A stretch of 64,000 nucleotides of DNA, from contig CM060842.1 in NCBI GenBank assembly GCA_030762175.1, forward strand, positions 46,284,001-46,348,000. The letters are read 5' to 3'. The stretch comes from Metallyticus violacea. Taxonomy: Eukaryota > Arthropoda > Insecta > Mantodea > Metallyticidae. Each line of letters starts with the position of its first letter. Position 1 is the stretch's first letter. Made by a program: the position numbers and the translations under genes. Below are positions 52,726 through 56,296 of this stretch, in pieces. The notes below the pieces were generated by a model that saw only the letters and a list, made by a program, of their open reading frames with translations, ran no database searches and was not told where the DNA came from.

Positions 52726-55700
52726 AAATGACATTTCCAACTTTTTTTTATTCTTTCTTCCAGTTTAAGCGAAATTAACTCCAACTCTTGTATTATAAAT
52801 GGAATAGCCAATATATTTTTCCATTATTTAATAATGTCATTAAAAGCTTTTCAAAAGTACCTACAGTAGATATTTCAGTACAAATATCTAGTGTAGCAAA
52901 TAATAAAATGCTTCTTCCTTAACAAAAAAATACAAGGTATTAAAGCATATCTTTTAAAAATTTGCAATAGCCAGTGGAATGTGATTTTTAAGCAAATCCC
53001 AATATCAATTAGCATTTAGTGTTTCTGTAATGAAGAAAGGACCAATGATATGATCACCAACAATACTTTGGGTTTTGGTGGATACTGGATGCAGTTTTCC
53101 ATCCATTCTGGATTTACAACTGATTGGTATCAGCAGCTGTCTGTTGACAGATTCATTCAGGCAGAATGTGCTTCATCTGAGAATACAATTTGTCTAAGAA
53201 AAACTGGATTGTTGTTAATCAGCTCCATCATTAATTCACAATACTGCATTCTTCTATTGGTATCGTCTTTTGAAAGTTCCTGTAAACAATGGATGTTATA
53301 AGAATGTTTCTTGGCACTTTTAAGGTATTTCATCCTGGAACTTTGGCTTATATTTGACTCTAATGATAAATTTATAGTAGAAACATTTGAATTTTCTTGC
53401 ACACAGAGGAGAAAATCCATTGAAGTATTCTCTCAGTTGCACTTCTCAGACAATCTCATGTTGATAAGTCCTTTATGTTTCCAATTTGAATAAATATCTT
53501 TATGATCCTTGTCACTGTTGTATGTGTCATTGGATTTCAATGTGGATGCAAATGATTAAATAAATTTGGCTCCTCTTGATGTCTCCATAGTCAACTGTAA
53601 TTAAAACTAGAATTTGTTCCTTTTCACTGAGCATCAAATAGAAATATTTAACACATCAGATTTAATCCCTTAAATAAGATGTTTCTGCATGATTCTATGG
53701 ATATAAATAAAGGGCAGTATTTCTGTTATTACTGACAAAACCAGTAAACAAAAGTTGCATTCTTTTTTTATTTAGCAACAATAAATTTGTACAAAAGTGT
53801 CTAATGTGGGTACTTTTTTAAAAACATTATTTGAAAACATAACAATATATTGGGTATTCCATTTTTAATAAGAGAGATGGAGTTACTTCCAATTAAACCA
53901 TAAGCTGATAAAGTATATACATAAAGATAATTACCACTTGATTCTTCAACATTGGCATAAATCCCAATAGAGAACACAAGAGTCTTCTATCAGGATAATT
54001 TTGAGCTGCTGTGTAAGTATTATGTGAATTTTTTCATTGTTTGATGATTGGAGATGACGCTTGGGTATATACCTAATTTTACCATATATACTGTCACAAA
54101 GTTTCCAATTAATTTACATAAAATGGTTTGAGATATTTTAATATCCTAATAATATTACTTAATTGGTGTATAATAAATCAAAATCACATATAATTATTAA
54201 AATGACCACCTCTTGCATGCTACTGTCCTTAAGTCTTTATGTCCACTCATCTATTGAATTACACAACATTTCAATTGGGAAATTTGTTGCTACCATCTTA
54301 AAAAAATGCTACAAACTTTCAGTATTTGGATGTCTCTTCTTGCAAGCCATCTCCTGAAGCTTAGACCACAATTTGTAATCCAGGGGGTTTAGTTCCAGAC
54401 TTGCAGGGCAATCTGAGGTCGAAATAAAGCCAGGAACTTTGGCCTGAAGCCACTCCTAGGTTGTTCCAGCATTATGTGATGGGGCTGAATCCTGCATGAA
54501 GCTCTAGCTTTGTCTGTGGAAGAGGGTGGTGTTGCTGTTGAGAACTTTAATTAAAAATGTAAATTATGCAAAGGTAGTACAAGACTTACCATCTTAGAAG
54601 TTCATGGTGTAAAAATCTGCAGGCTAGGTCATGGCAACTGTCCTGCAGAATTCACACAACATAACAGGAGAGAGTTACCTAAGCTGTGATAGGTTTAGGC
54701 CTGTCAAAAATAAAAGTGAAGGAAATGTTGCAGCAGGCTTGTGGCTCCTTCAAAACATGATGCTAGAGCACATGTGAGGAAAAATGCAGCCTGTCATCCA
54801 AAATGCATTTTTCAGCAGCTGAGCTATCCACCCTACAAATGTTACCTGATTCCCTTGGTTTATTTCATCTTTTCAGTTTTAAAGAAATTTCTTAATGGAC
54901 AGCATCTTTCAAGTAATGAAGAAGTCAAGGAAAGTATACTTTCTTGGTTTACAGATCAACTAAATGTTTTAAATAGAAGTAAACATGTTGCAGAAAAAGT
55001 ATATTGATTAAATATATGGAACTGTCAGAGGATTATATTGAAAAATAATAAAAAAAATTGTTGACACCTATTTCTTTCAGGCTCAGATAGATAAATTATT
55101 ATAAATTATCTTCATAGCTAATGTGGGTGCATATGTTATGGGGCATCCCAAGATATACGGAGCTTAGTCTAATTCTTCAGGAAGGCAGTTTTGGTACTAA
55201 GAAATATGATTGATATTCATGGTTAATTTTTTTTTAATGGTGTTTAACACTGGTTTTTATTACTGAGGTACCACAGGTGGTGAACACTGGTGATACATGA
55301 AATGAAATGATATATTGGAAAAGGATTTTTTGTTGTTTTTTTTTAAAGAAAGGAAATGTTCCAGGCTTAAGTTTAGGGTACCTCCCTGGCATTTGCCAGT
55401 TATGAGGACTAAGGAAAATCTGGAAAAAACCTCAGTCAGGGAGGACGGTCCTGGCAGGATTTGAACCCCAGACCTCCTGCTCACAAGTCTGCACCTTAAT
55501 GACCTTGGCAATCTGTGGCGGTTATATTCATGATTAATGAAACAATAAGAAGCCATAAAGCTACCATATATTTGCTGTATGGACTGAAGAAAAACATAGT
55601 TAAAAATCTCAGCGAAATAATATGCCTTAAGCAAAGTTCAAATTTGTATCCTCTGCTTTTGCAAGTACCTAACCGTCTCAGCCACTCTTAAGCACTTACT

Positions 55701-56055
55701 TCTCAATGCAATGCAGGGATCCAAATGTTTGGCTTTTAGAAATACTTTCAGGTAATGAGTAGAAATAAGTCTGATTGTCTTGGTCTTGTTATAGGTTGAG
55801 CTTGGCATCTTGGGAGCAAACATAGTTTTATACATGGTATGTGGGCTGATATCTTGTTTAGTGATGTTACCTGTGATGGGGTTTCAAGCACGCAGATCCT
55901 ATGGTTTTTATCTTCTTGTATTGTTTACACTCTTCAACTTGCGTATATTACTTACTGAGCTAAAGTTACTTCATCCAATTATTGGTACAAATAAAGTATG
56001 GCATATCTTTCCAAATGGCACAAAAAAATTGGAAGATATAAGAAAAATTCACTAA
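1212..56055 (+). CDS. NCLX-like (SLC8B1-type) Na+/Ca2+ exchanger, 14 exons seen, 5' end missing
   Basis: Split gene for a cation/Ca2+ exchanger of the mitochondrial NCLX type. In this family the protein moves Ca2+ out of mitochondria in exchange for Na+ or Li+. Exons were found by reading translations against remembered family motifs and checking splice sites and phases. Order: Cys-rich luminal segment (DC..., EKC, KYC, FLNYLEIIFC), hydrophobic helix, alpha-1 repeat (AGVTLVAYINGIADVFSS), helices around HFLRDCIFCLVAVS, acidic loop EEEDED, loop ending in LNPIDDMQW, helices, alpha-2 repeat (MGCTIMSWCYALGD, then ACYGTALFN), C-terminal helices, stop. About 580 codons were recovered, close to the full family length, but no initiator or signal-peptide exon was seen. 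Motif residues normally needed for ion binding are changed. All phases join except 28907 to 33178. It could be a divergent paralogue or a decaying copy; the long open exons favour a functional gene. Confidence 0.88.
1371..2488. other. Intronic AT-rich DNA
   Basis: Nothing recognised; short random ORFs. Confidence 0.5.
2489..2760 (+). mobile_element. Penelope-like element fragment (GIY-YIG nuclease domain)
   Basis: Translation with stops gives KQIYIGMT, then ENSVITEHAIKNCKICF, then AEVIATITEYFNLARRKILE and IEQHPDNM. This is the order of the GIY-YIG endonuclease of Penelope-like retroelements: YIG motif, SA.AEH...H.I, then R..REA.EI..HP.N. Reverse transcriptase is absent, so this is a truncated 3' piece. 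It looks like a different PLE family from the copies at 27-41 kb. Confidence 0.7.
2761..4090. other. Intronic AT-rich DNA with a (GGT)n tract
   Basis: A GGT/GAT microsatellite lies at about 3269-3303. The only longer ORF crosses this repeat on the minus strand (Thr-rich) and is not credible as a gene. T-rich runs at about 3660-3740. Confidence 0.5.
4091..4358 (+). mobile_element. SINE family A, copy 1 (tRNA-derived)
   Basis: Starts CATGGGTGGCCAAGG (A-box-like), followed by GGTTTGAATCCTGCC (B-box-like), then the shared body (TTCCAGG...TCAGTCCTCATAAATGGC, CTTAGACCTGAAATGTTTCC) and an A-rich end. Six further copies occur in the window. tRNA-like head plus shared tail makes it a Pol III SINE. 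Diverged copy. Confidence 0.85.
4380..5260 (-). pseudogene. Mariner-like transposase relic
   Basis: On the minus strand, about 4500-4620 reads VFLLHNNAPVHIASDVKF and then YSPDFAPND. These are the catalytic HDNARPH and YSPDLAP(S/N)D motifs of mariner DDE transposases. Surrounding sequence has stops in all frames; the extents are approximate and no terminal repeats were identified. Confidence 0.7.
5486..5538 (+). CDS. NCLX-like gene, exon b (first transmembrane helix)
   Basis: 17 codons plus 2 bases, between TTTTTACAG and donor GTGAGT. Encodes the hydrophobic helix LFLMVILVLTAVILCTK, which follows directly in frame from the previous exon's ...IIWM. Confidence 0.8.
5720..5762 (+). repeat. (TCC)n microsatellite
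   Basis: About 13 TCC units within the 310 bp intron before the alpha-1 exon. A long apparent ORF here is produced by the repeat plus read-through of the next exon. Confidence 0.95.
5849..6009 (+). CDS. NCLX-like gene, exon c (alpha-1 repeat)
   Basis: Acceptor TGTTTGTTTTAG, donor GTAAGT. Contains the alpha-1 repeat, read as MPESFAGVTLVAYINGIAD. The family usually has GVT(F/L)LAFGNGAPDIFS here, so the Gly before Asn and the Ala-Pro pair are replaced; the Asn and Asp are kept. The upstream intron is only 310 bp and holds a (TCC)n tract. Confidence 0.9.
6010..9562. other. Intronic DNA, mostly unrecognised
   Basis: The + strand is A-rich from about 6600 to 8000, as in an old retroelement, but no domain could be read. 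A possible SINE lies at 8470-8780. Nothing else identified. Confidence 0.4.
8470..8785 (-). mobile_element. Possible old SINE (tRNA-like head on minus strand)
   Basis: The reverse complement begins near 8780 with CTCTAGTGGCCAGTG (A-box-like) and has GGTCCCAGATTTGATTTCC (B-box-like), then a GC-richer body unlike the surrounding AT-rich DNA. Only one copy in the window, so assignment is tentative. A (CCA)n tract lies at its left end. Confidence 0.35.
9563..9840 (-). mobile_element. SINE family B, copy 1 (tRNA-Arg-like)
   Basis: On the minus strand: TGGTGTAGTAGTTACCATAC (A box), CTCCTAAACCCAAGATCG (anticodon-like CCT loop) and GGGTTCGAACCCGGCC (B box), then a body with TTTCGGGCGTAAAAATCG and CTTTCACGCCCTGAGTTGAA-type sequence. 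The tRNA part most resembles tRNA-Arg(CCT). Nearly the same length as copy 2, and it keeps many CpGs, so it is relatively young. Confidence 0.85.
10406..10573 (+). CDS. NCLX-like gene, exon d (membrane segments)
   Basis: Acceptor TTTTTCTGTTCACAG, donor GTTAGT. It continues the alpha-1 partner helix (GGCLLLVLFLLVGYVCIF) and the family motif FLRDCIFCLVAVSFSF, then LISLMGAIG. The phase is 1 on both sides. The donor is slightly off consensus. Confidence 0.88.
10750..10882. repeat. Foldback (inverted repeat) with about 56 bp arms
   Basis: Left arm 10750-10805 and right arm 10825-10882 are reverse complements with small gaps; for example, ACTCTTTATAGTTTCAC pairs with GTGAAACCATAAAGAGT. The loop is about 19 bases. 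It may be a small MITE, or a hairpin in the intron RNA. Confidence 0.75.
10983..11660 (+). mobile_element. Pogo/Tigger-like relic, copy 1
   Basis: Begins CAGTAAAACTTCATGTACC next to TA, like pogo/Tigger termini. At about 11330-11400 it reads ILSFKQKLELLDKIEKGVSK, the centromere-protein-B-type helix-turn-helix at the N-terminus of pogo transposases. The catalytic domain is missing; soon after comes GYPDFNIIWP. An inverted copy at 23.8-24.15 kb has the same features. Confidence 0.6.
11702..11990 (+). mobile_element. SINE family B, copy 2 (tRNA-Arg-like)
   Basis: Head GGTTCTGGTGGTGTAGTG and TTGCCTCCTAAACCCAAGAT with B box GGGTTCAAACCCGGCC; body and tail (GAGATGTTAAAGAGCGTCCA, then AATAAA-type end) match copy 1 in reverse orientation. 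Confidence 0.85.
12904..12960. repeat. 29 bp tandem duplication in the minus-strand RT
   Basis: Two adjacent copies beginning GTTCATTAGTAATGGATC, 29 and 28 bp, nearly identical. The length is not a multiple of 3, so it disturbs the RT frame just before the GVPQG motif. Confidence 0.9.
15503..15781 (-). mobile_element. SINE family A, copy 2, inserted in LINE ORF1
   Basis: Reverse complement starts GCCGCCACGACTGGCCGAGA with B box GGTTCGATTTCCACC and ends with AAAACGGGCGTTTAACACT and A/T. Flanks on the minus strand are AAAGGACATAGAAG and AATGGACATAAAAG, an imperfect target duplication, and the ORF1 reading resumes on the other side. GC-rich and young-looking. Confidence 0.9.
16139..16364 (-). 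repeat. Two tandem 113 bp 5S-rRNA-like units
   Basis: On the minus strand each unit reads AGCTAAGCAACTTTGGG, then ACACTTGGATSGGTGGCC, which lines up with 5S rRNA's AAGTTAAGCAACGTTGGG...GTACTTGGATGGGTGACC (internal Pol III promoter region). Units end at about 16251 and 16364 with CCGGCAG. Neither is a complete 5S gene. They lie between the (ATT)n tract and ORF1 of the minus-strand LINE. Confidence 0.7.
16614..16683 (+). repeat. (ATT)n microsatellite between two LINEs
   Basis: About 23 TTA units, marking the boundary between two head-to-head LINE bodies. Confidence 0.95.
17000..22270 (+). mobile_element. Jockey-like LINE, degenerate, plus strand
   Basis: ORF1 at about 18478-19002 has YNKLVHHLENQSFPFHVVPH and FRVVAKGLHGNALE, the gag-like ORF1 signature of Jockey elements. 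Endonuclease: TPILTWNVQGIRRRKGELKD at 19513, then HPSWNCKKTN and PGILDIALV. RT: NYRPITLLN near 20990, ITNEQCGF, GVPQGSFLGPVLFNLFINDI near 21360 and AFIYADDKCIM near 21450, so the YADD is kept. Stops and frameshifts break every ORF. A C-rich stretch precedes ORF1 (18150-18400). The left boundary is uncertain; some of 16684-17600 may be its 5' UTR. Confidence 0.85.
20141..20160 (+). repeat. Poly(A) run inside LINE
   Basis: About 20 A between endonuclease and RT parts of the plus-strand LINE; it may mark an internal insertion or slippage. Confidence 0.8.
22271..22440 (+). repeat. About 90 bp tandem repeat after LINE 3' end
   Basis: AATTATGACTCTGGATCACC...GTACTAGAAATAA at about 22271 is repeated as AATTATGACCCTAGATCACT...GTACTAGGAATAA at about 22361. 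It follows the RT reading frame, so it is probably the LINE's 3' UTR. Confidence 0.65.
22905..22990 (+). mobile_element. tRNA-like fragment (SINE head)
   Basis: AGTGGCCAAGCAGTTTAGAA (A-box-like) and CCTGGGTTCAAATCCTACAC (B-box-like) at tRNA-like spacing, followed by T-rich sequence. No acceptor stem is visible, so a SINE fragment rather than a tRNA gene. Confidence 0.45.
23800..24150 (-). mobile_element. Pogo/Tigger-like relic, copy 2
   Basis: On the minus strand it reads NVFTLKQKL, then LLDKMEKG, then GYPDLNGIWP, matching copy 1 at 11.3-11.5 kb. Its upstream part (GTGAATTAACTCGCTGCTGC on the minus strand) also matches the region before the helix-turn-helix in copy 1. Confidence 0.6.
24200..24305 (+). 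repeat. (TTCC)n with TGTC/TTTG variants
   Basis: TGTC x4, then two TTCC blocks separated by GTTTGTTTGTTTC. Translates to Phe/Leu/Pro/Ser runs, which explains the long ORFs here. Confidence 0.95.
24829..24903 (+). CDS. NCLX-like gene, exon e (transmembrane helix)
   Basis: Acceptor ATTATTTTCAG, donor GTATGC. Encodes a helix (FFLIYLIYFIMVIIMHFV) and HPEQHK, equivalent to the family's YLGLYVFYVVTVIL segment. Joined in phase to the exon 14.2 kb upstream. Confidence 0.85.
24904..27419. other. Intronic AT-rich DNA
   Basis: An (ATT)n tract lies at 25457-25505. A 128-codon minus-strand ORF at 26721-27107 has no recognisable domain and contains a CA/CAT-rich stretch. Nothing else seen. Confidence 0.5.
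25457..25505 (+). repeat. (ATT)n microsatellite
   Basis: About 16 ATT units, followed by GTT and GCT triplets. Confidence 0.95.
27420..28700 (-). mobile_element. Penelope-like element (RT plus GIY-YIG), 5'-truncated
   Basis: Minus ORF 28234-28695 has SLDVVSLFPSIPADKLLSFL, TGLTMGNPLSPFLANLFMST and YRYVDDIFT, then LPFLDIKI: RT motifs of Penelope-like elements. Past a frame break, 27600-27850 reads CDKIYVGKTKRN and SAVVHYFWKDNHDI, the GIY-YIG domain. About 1.3 kb of a normally longer element; frameshifted. It lies just upstream of the acidic-loop exon of the host gene. Confidence 0.85.
28857..28907 (+). CDS. NCLX-like gene, exon f (acidic loop)
   Basis: Acceptor TTATGTTCACAG, donor GTGAGT. Short exon encoding EEEDEDMYTEQSMQRKQ, which fits the charged, poorly conserved central loop. 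It ends in phase 1, while the next recognised exon needs phase 0, so a short exon may be missing or this exon is misplaced. Confidence 0.6.
29225..31170 (-). mobile_element. LINE reverse transcriptase relic (CR1/Rex-like), minus strand
   Basis: Minus strand in order: PLTHLINASIKGRISPDFLK and KIGIVMPVHKYGTKCDLSNY (31000-30780), GSVLGPVIFILYVNDMP (30340-30420), then HNIDVHRI and IPYNKLPSEIKTLF near the end at 29363-29545. These are RT domain and thumb motifs in correct order, with stops. The clade is uncertain. A family A SINE is inserted in the middle. Confidence 0.75.
29923..30200 (+). mobile_element. SINE family A, copy 3
   Basis: GCCACGGGTGGCCGAGGTTG, then GGTTCGAATACCACCAGG, then TTCCTCAGTCCTCATAACTG and AGGCCTGGAACGTTTCC; ends near GGTGTTAAACACTATTC. 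Opposite in orientation to the LINE it interrupts. Confidence 0.9.
31287..31546 (+). repeat. Tandem duplication with (TA)n hairpins
   Basis: GATAGGGGTTCCATCCAGTA...CAGTAATATTAATGGA occurs twice in a row (31287-31436, 31437-31546). Each unit has a long TA tract flanked by AAAATGAAA and TTTCATTTT, which can form an extruded hairpin; the first unit has the longer TA tract. Confidence 0.85.
31550..32049. other. Intronic AT-rich DNA
   Basis: A short (ATCA)n stretch at about 31862-31882. No coding signal. Confidence 0.5.
32050..32890 (+). mobile_element. Penelope-like element 3' fragment, plus strand
   Basis: Reads ENYIKASGFNPTAHKHAVLN and LAHRLINIPINEFE, then CNKAYIGKTKRS, EHWRNIRYNQIEKSVVAHHF and WEKNLY: the RT-to-GIY-YIG part of a PLE with many stops. 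The end (AAAAGCCTGCAAAACTAG...GTAAGTGGAG) is shared with the copies at 39.4 and 47.7 kb. Confidence 0.8.
33178..33307 (+). CDS. NCLX-like gene, exon g (central loop)
   Basis: Acceptor CTTTAGTATTTCCAG (an alternative AG lies 9 bp upstream, same phase), donor GTAAGT. Open frame through SSQINSALTAGSIAIFPPKS and on to DGKEK, without stops. It joins in phase with the next exon. Loop sequence is poorly conserved in the family, so support comes from splicing and frame rather than motifs. Confidence 0.7.
33399..33511 (+). CDS. NCLX-like gene, exon h (loop before second half)
   Basis: Strong T-rich acceptor ending CTTTTTAG, donor GTAATA. Contains VKELIHVLNPIDDMQWQNAT, which matches the family pattern L..LNP.D...W just before the second membrane half. 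Confidence 0.85.
33512..35116. other. Intron without recognised elements
   Basis: AT-rich; no repeats or ORFs that I can interpret. Confidence 0.5.
35117..35249 (+). CDS. NCLX-like gene, exon i (second-half helix)
   Basis: Acceptor TTCTATTGCAG, donor GTAAGT. Encodes APFLLIFTFVLPIVDFSKQN and then W.KPLNVLHCFITPLICV, a close match to the family's helix, P.VD...W.RPLN.LH...P pattern. Confidence 0.9.
35250..37099. other. Intronic AT-rich DNA
   Basis: A poly(A) run of about 23 at 36480 may be a retroposed tail, but the sequence before it is not recognised. Confidence 0.45.
37100..38325 (-). mobile_element. Penelope-like element, minus arm of inverted pair
   Basis: Minus strand: LINKGPN-type N-terminal sequence (QLINTGPNSCIDYSRNL) at 38250, RLPKYKSQS near 37740, DLAMGNLLLPFLADIYMSFL near 37460, CWYHYVNDVFSIVDE near 37370 and LPFLYIKI near 37250. 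RT of a PLE, with stops; the GIY-YIG part is absent. The catalytic VDD is VND. Confidence 0.75.
38326..38735 (+). mobile_element. Penelope-like element, plus arm of inverted pair
   Basis: Plus strand: KPGNKMRPIVNAINSPTYNL, RLPKHKSQSRKNSAELIE, PLSSFLADIYTSFLEIKLVQ, CWYHYVFAIVDEKWKDD, then LAFLDIKN. Same family as the minus arm, but shortened internally (from SAELIE straight to LSSFLAD). VDD has become VFA. The two arms meet near 38320. Confidence 0.75.
39218..39339 (+). CDS. NCLX-like gene, exon j (membrane segment)
   Basis: Acceptor TGTTTGATTAG, donor GTGAGT. Starts VWDIEILPGVG and continues with a hydrophobic stretch to DSAPSYHF. It fills the gap between the flanking exons and its phases (1 in, 0 out) are what they require. 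Confidence 0.85.
39430..40790 (-). mobile_element. Penelope-like element, best-preserved copy
   Basis: Minus ORF of 261 codons (39527-40312) with KSGIYEIKCADCEQSCIGKT, EHFRNIRLKQIDKSAIAAHF and LSTWERIFILKNKNNLINFD: a complete GIY-YIG domain (YIG is CIG), and a C-terminus ending DDGRNLSQNQF. Upstream, in shifted frames, RT motifs VSGLAMGNPLSPFLADLFMS and WHRYVDDIFAI, then LPFLDLKI (40297-40745). The N-terminal RT part is truncated. It begins just 90 bp after an exon of the host gene. Confidence 0.88.
41317..41650 (+). repeat. Three imperfect direct repeats, about 140-150 bp apart
   Basis: CCATTAAACTTGCATTTGCA (about 41318), CCATTAAACTTACATTTGCA (about 41469) and GCACTAAATTCGCATTTGCA (about 41607) start similar units, each with CTATTYCT...CAG and TTTCATCATC-like sequence. 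Decaying tandem array of unknown origin. Confidence 0.65.
42685..42760 (-). mobile_element. LINE 3'-end remnant
   Basis: TTATTTATTCATTCTTTTGATCATGTTACATGATATAGGACATGT-type sequence (shown here in outline) is shared with 51405-51560. On the minus strand it ends in (AAAT)n, typical of CR1/L2-like LINE 3' tails. Confidence 0.5.
43262..43302 (+). repeat. (ATA)n microsatellite
   Basis: About 13 units, 115 bp before the alpha-2 exon. Confidence 0.95.
43417..43570 (+). CDS. NCLX-like gene, exon k (alpha-2 repeat)
   Basis: Acceptor TTGATATTGTTTTAG, donor GTAATA. Encodes VFAIISLCASAIILNTVTFE, then GVVAGLSPSTMGCTIMSWCY. The final motif corresponds to the family's LG(L/C)T(L/I)LAWGNSIGD, but here Gly-Asn-Ser is Cys-Tyr-Ala. 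The Asp is completed by the next exon. Confidence 0.9.
44150..44405 (-). mobile_element. SINE family C (tRNA-like head on minus strand)
   Basis: Reverse complement: CATGGTCAAGTGGTCAGCAT (A-box-like) and GGGGTTCCAAGTTCAATTCT (B-box-like), then a body with GGTTTAGGGCCCACCCAGCT. Single recognisable copy, so moderate confidence. Confidence 0.5.
44828..47690 (+). mobile_element. hAT transposon fossil (ZMYM1-like transposase)
   Basis: Begins CAGGGGTGTAACTGTGGGCC, like hAT termini. Degenerate transposase: zinc-finger-like start near 45790-45990, VENETMNEIKSAQFFSKILD near 46400, CSGQGYDGALNMS near 46655, RNKWKILNLF near 46960 and, at 47600, LPVTVA with N-E and SFSKLK, the hAT dimerisation motif LPV(S/T)VA.AERSFSKLK. 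Several stops. The right end runs into a PLE fragment. Confidence 0.7.
47690..47900 (-). mobile_element. Penelope-like element 3' tail fragment
   Basis: Minus strand reads FLNLFHSFLLEPSETTTKAS and NSSSHSIADNGSEGS, the same C-terminal end as the copy at 39.5 kb (FLLESQDTTTGANGRP), followed by the shared tail AAGTGGAGTTATTGTGAACA. A very short remnant. Confidence 0.7.
48330..48490 (+). repeat. (CAT)n/(CAC)n microsatellite, then (ATT)n
   Basis: About 28 CAT units with interruptions, then ATT triplets to about 48490. Gives a poly-Met ORF on the minus strand, which is an artefact. Confidence 0.95.
48660..49270 (-). mobile_element. LINE RT C-terminal relic, minus strand
   Basis: Near 48970-49010 the minus strand reads AGKLLGFIIDKTFTYDKN, matching the RT motif (T)KFLGFIIDKNLTWKxH; further on come a Y..ILHHRTMGQ and FTLQK. 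Fragmented by stops. The clade cannot be settled. Confidence 0.55.
49640..49829 (+). mobile_element. Penelope-like element 3' end
   Basis: Plus strand shows the decayed C-terminal end (MNFDIPL-like, ETTGGHIVTYKC), then GAAGATGAGAGCAAAAGCTC, the sequence that follows PLE ORFs in this window. A poly(A)/GGGGGGG tract precedes it at 49613-49630. Confidence 0.55.
49820..49880 (+). ncRNA. Hammerhead-ribozyme-like motif at PLE end
   Basis: Core CTGATGA at 49830-49836 and GAAA at 49851-49854 are separated by a 5 bp stem II (49837-49841 with 49846-49850, loop CCAG). A 3 bp stem III (A854-U862, C855-G861, A856-U860) is followed by the cleavage-site triplet GTC with C at 49863. Stem I is decayed: 829-864, 827-866, 824-869 and 823-870 pair, others do not. 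Hammerhead ribozymes are known in the terminal repeats of Penelope-like elements, and this lies right after a PLE end. The stem II closing pair is A-U rather than G-C. Confidence 0.45.
50290..50913 (-). mobile_element. Mariner-derived element with terminal inverted repeats
   Basis: Left end TATGAGGGATAAGTCATAAC (50290) and right end, reversed, TATGAGGGATAAGTCATAAG (50913) are terminal inverted repeats of about 55 bp with TA at both edges. The minus strand inside (50486-50791) reads FLCGKNAQKCHTELMEALD and further pieces of the mariner N-terminal helix-turn-helix region. The catalytic domain is missing, so it is a deleted, non-autonomous copy. Confidence 0.75.
50952..51032 (+). CDS. NCLX-like gene, exon l (alpha-2 second helix)
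   Basis: Acceptor AAAATTGTTTCAG, donor GTATCC. Encodes DYITVITLTNRGYYCMGFAA, then CYGTALF. This matches the family's GDxxSDxTLARQGYPRMAxSACFGGxxFN. A mariner-derived element ends 38 bp before it. Confidence 0.9.
51405..51560 (-). mobile_element. LINE 3'-end remnant with (TTTA)n
   Basis: A (TTTA)n tract, then TTTTGATCATTTTACATGAT and ATAGGACATGTCCTAGAG. Same end as at 42.7 kb; on the minus strand the tail is (AAAT)n. Confidence 0.55.
51660..51735 (+). repeat. (ATC)n(ACC)n microsatellite
   Basis: Compound trinucleotide tract. Confidence 0.95.
52090..52368 (+). mobile_element. SINE family A, copy 4
   Basis: GCCACAGGTGACCGAGGCGT, B box GGGTTCTAATTCTGCCAGG, body TTTTCCTCAGTCCTCATAAA and TAGGCCTGGAACGTTTCC, then an A-rich end 100 bp before the next exon. 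Confidence 0.9.
52468..52547 (+). CDS. NCLX-like gene, exon m, with GC donor
   Basis: Acceptor TTAATCTTCAG. Encodes NLCLGLGVAFLDSCISTEKA through KFEFD. In-frame joining to the last exon requires the exon to end at 52547, where the intron begins GCAAGT, the typical GC-AG donor. Using the GT two bases further on breaks the frame. Confidence 0.85.
52645..52720 (+). repeat. (GT)n(GA)n microsatellite
   Basis: About 10 GT then about 27 GA units, starting 97 bp after the GC donor. Confidence 0.95.
52950..53460 (-). pseudogene. Tc1/mariner-superfamily transposase relic (first catalytic Asp region)
   Basis: Minus strand 53157-53420 reads HSYNIHCLQELSKDD, RRMQYCELMMELIN and NPVFLRQIVFSDEAHSA, then PEWMENCIQYPPK. 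This matches P(Y)K...QEL...D..RR..FC.WM........F...I.FSDEA, where the Asp of SDEA is catalytic. Stop at the next step; the C-terminal part is absent. Confidence 0.75.
54160..54560 (-). pseudogene. Tc1/mariner-superfamily transposase relic (second catalytic region)
   Basis: Minus strand near 54380-54510: SFMQDSAPSHNAGTT, a stop, EWLQAKVPGFIS, LELNPLDYKLW and LQEMACKKRHPNTESL. This is the QQD.AP.H...WL...P.FI...WP..SPDLNPLDY.LW pattern. It lies in the wrong order to belong to the 53 kb relic, so it is a separate insertion. Confidence 0.75.
54690..55020 (+). pseudogene. Mariner transposase C-terminal relic, plus strand
   Basis: Plus strand reads HDARAHVRKNA, LSYPPYKCYLIPLV and LKKFLNGQHLSSNEEVKESI, equivalent to mariner's HDNARPH...HPPYSPDLAPSDYHLF..L..FL.G..F.S..EV. 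The catalytic third Asp region (SPD...SD) is mutated. A third mariner insertion within 2 kb. Confidence 0.75.
55227..55521 (-). mobile_element. SINE family A, copy 5
   Basis: Reverse complement: CGCCACAGATTGCCAAGGTC, B box GGGTTCAAATCCTGCC, body and A-rich end. Opposite in orientation to copies 4 and 6 on either side. Confidence 0.9.
55795..56055 (+). CDS. NCLX-like gene, terminal exon
   Basis: Acceptor CTTGGTCTTGTTATAG. Encodes two hydrophobic segments (VELGILGANIVLYMVCGLIS and YGFYLLVLFTLFNLRILL) separated by RRSYG, then TELKLLHP and a polar tail that ends at TAA 56053-56055. The helix-SRVYGF-helix-LTE pattern is the family's C-terminus; the tail is longer than usual by about 25 residues. 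Confidence 0.9.
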   Translation, partial: VELGILGANIVLYMVCGLISCLVMLPVMGFQARRSYGFYLLVLFTLFNLRILLTELKLLHPIIGTNKVWHIFPNGTKKLEDIRKIH

Positions 56056-56117
56056 AACTGTGTCTGATTGAATAGTACTGTGCCATGTAATAATGAGTTG
56101 TTATTTGTAATGTGTTA

Positions 56118-56123
56118 AATAAA
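56118..56123 (+). promoter_or_regulatory. Polyadenylation signal AATAAA
   Basis: Canonical AATAAA 62 bp after the stop codon of the NCLX-like gene. Chance occurrence is possible in AT-rich DNA, but the position fits a short 3' UTR. Confidence 0.5.
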
Positions 56124-56296
56124 TTCTGTTAAATATGTATTTATTTTTATTTGTTCATTTGTTAATTATTTATTTTAGAAATGTATAATGCATTCTACAG
56201 TATCTTAACTTCCAGCAGTAAAAGTGATGCAACTGATATATTTAAAGGTAAGAATATAGCCATCATAAGGAACTAGTACATTTCATTATACTGCAT

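Noticed and set aside
52476..52811. 111-codon minus-strand ORF with Ser-Leu and Thr-His repeats
   Set aside because: Antisense to an exon plus a (GT)n(GA)n repeat.
55638..55835. 65-codon minus-strand ORF
   Set aside because: Partly antisense to the terminal exon; no family match.
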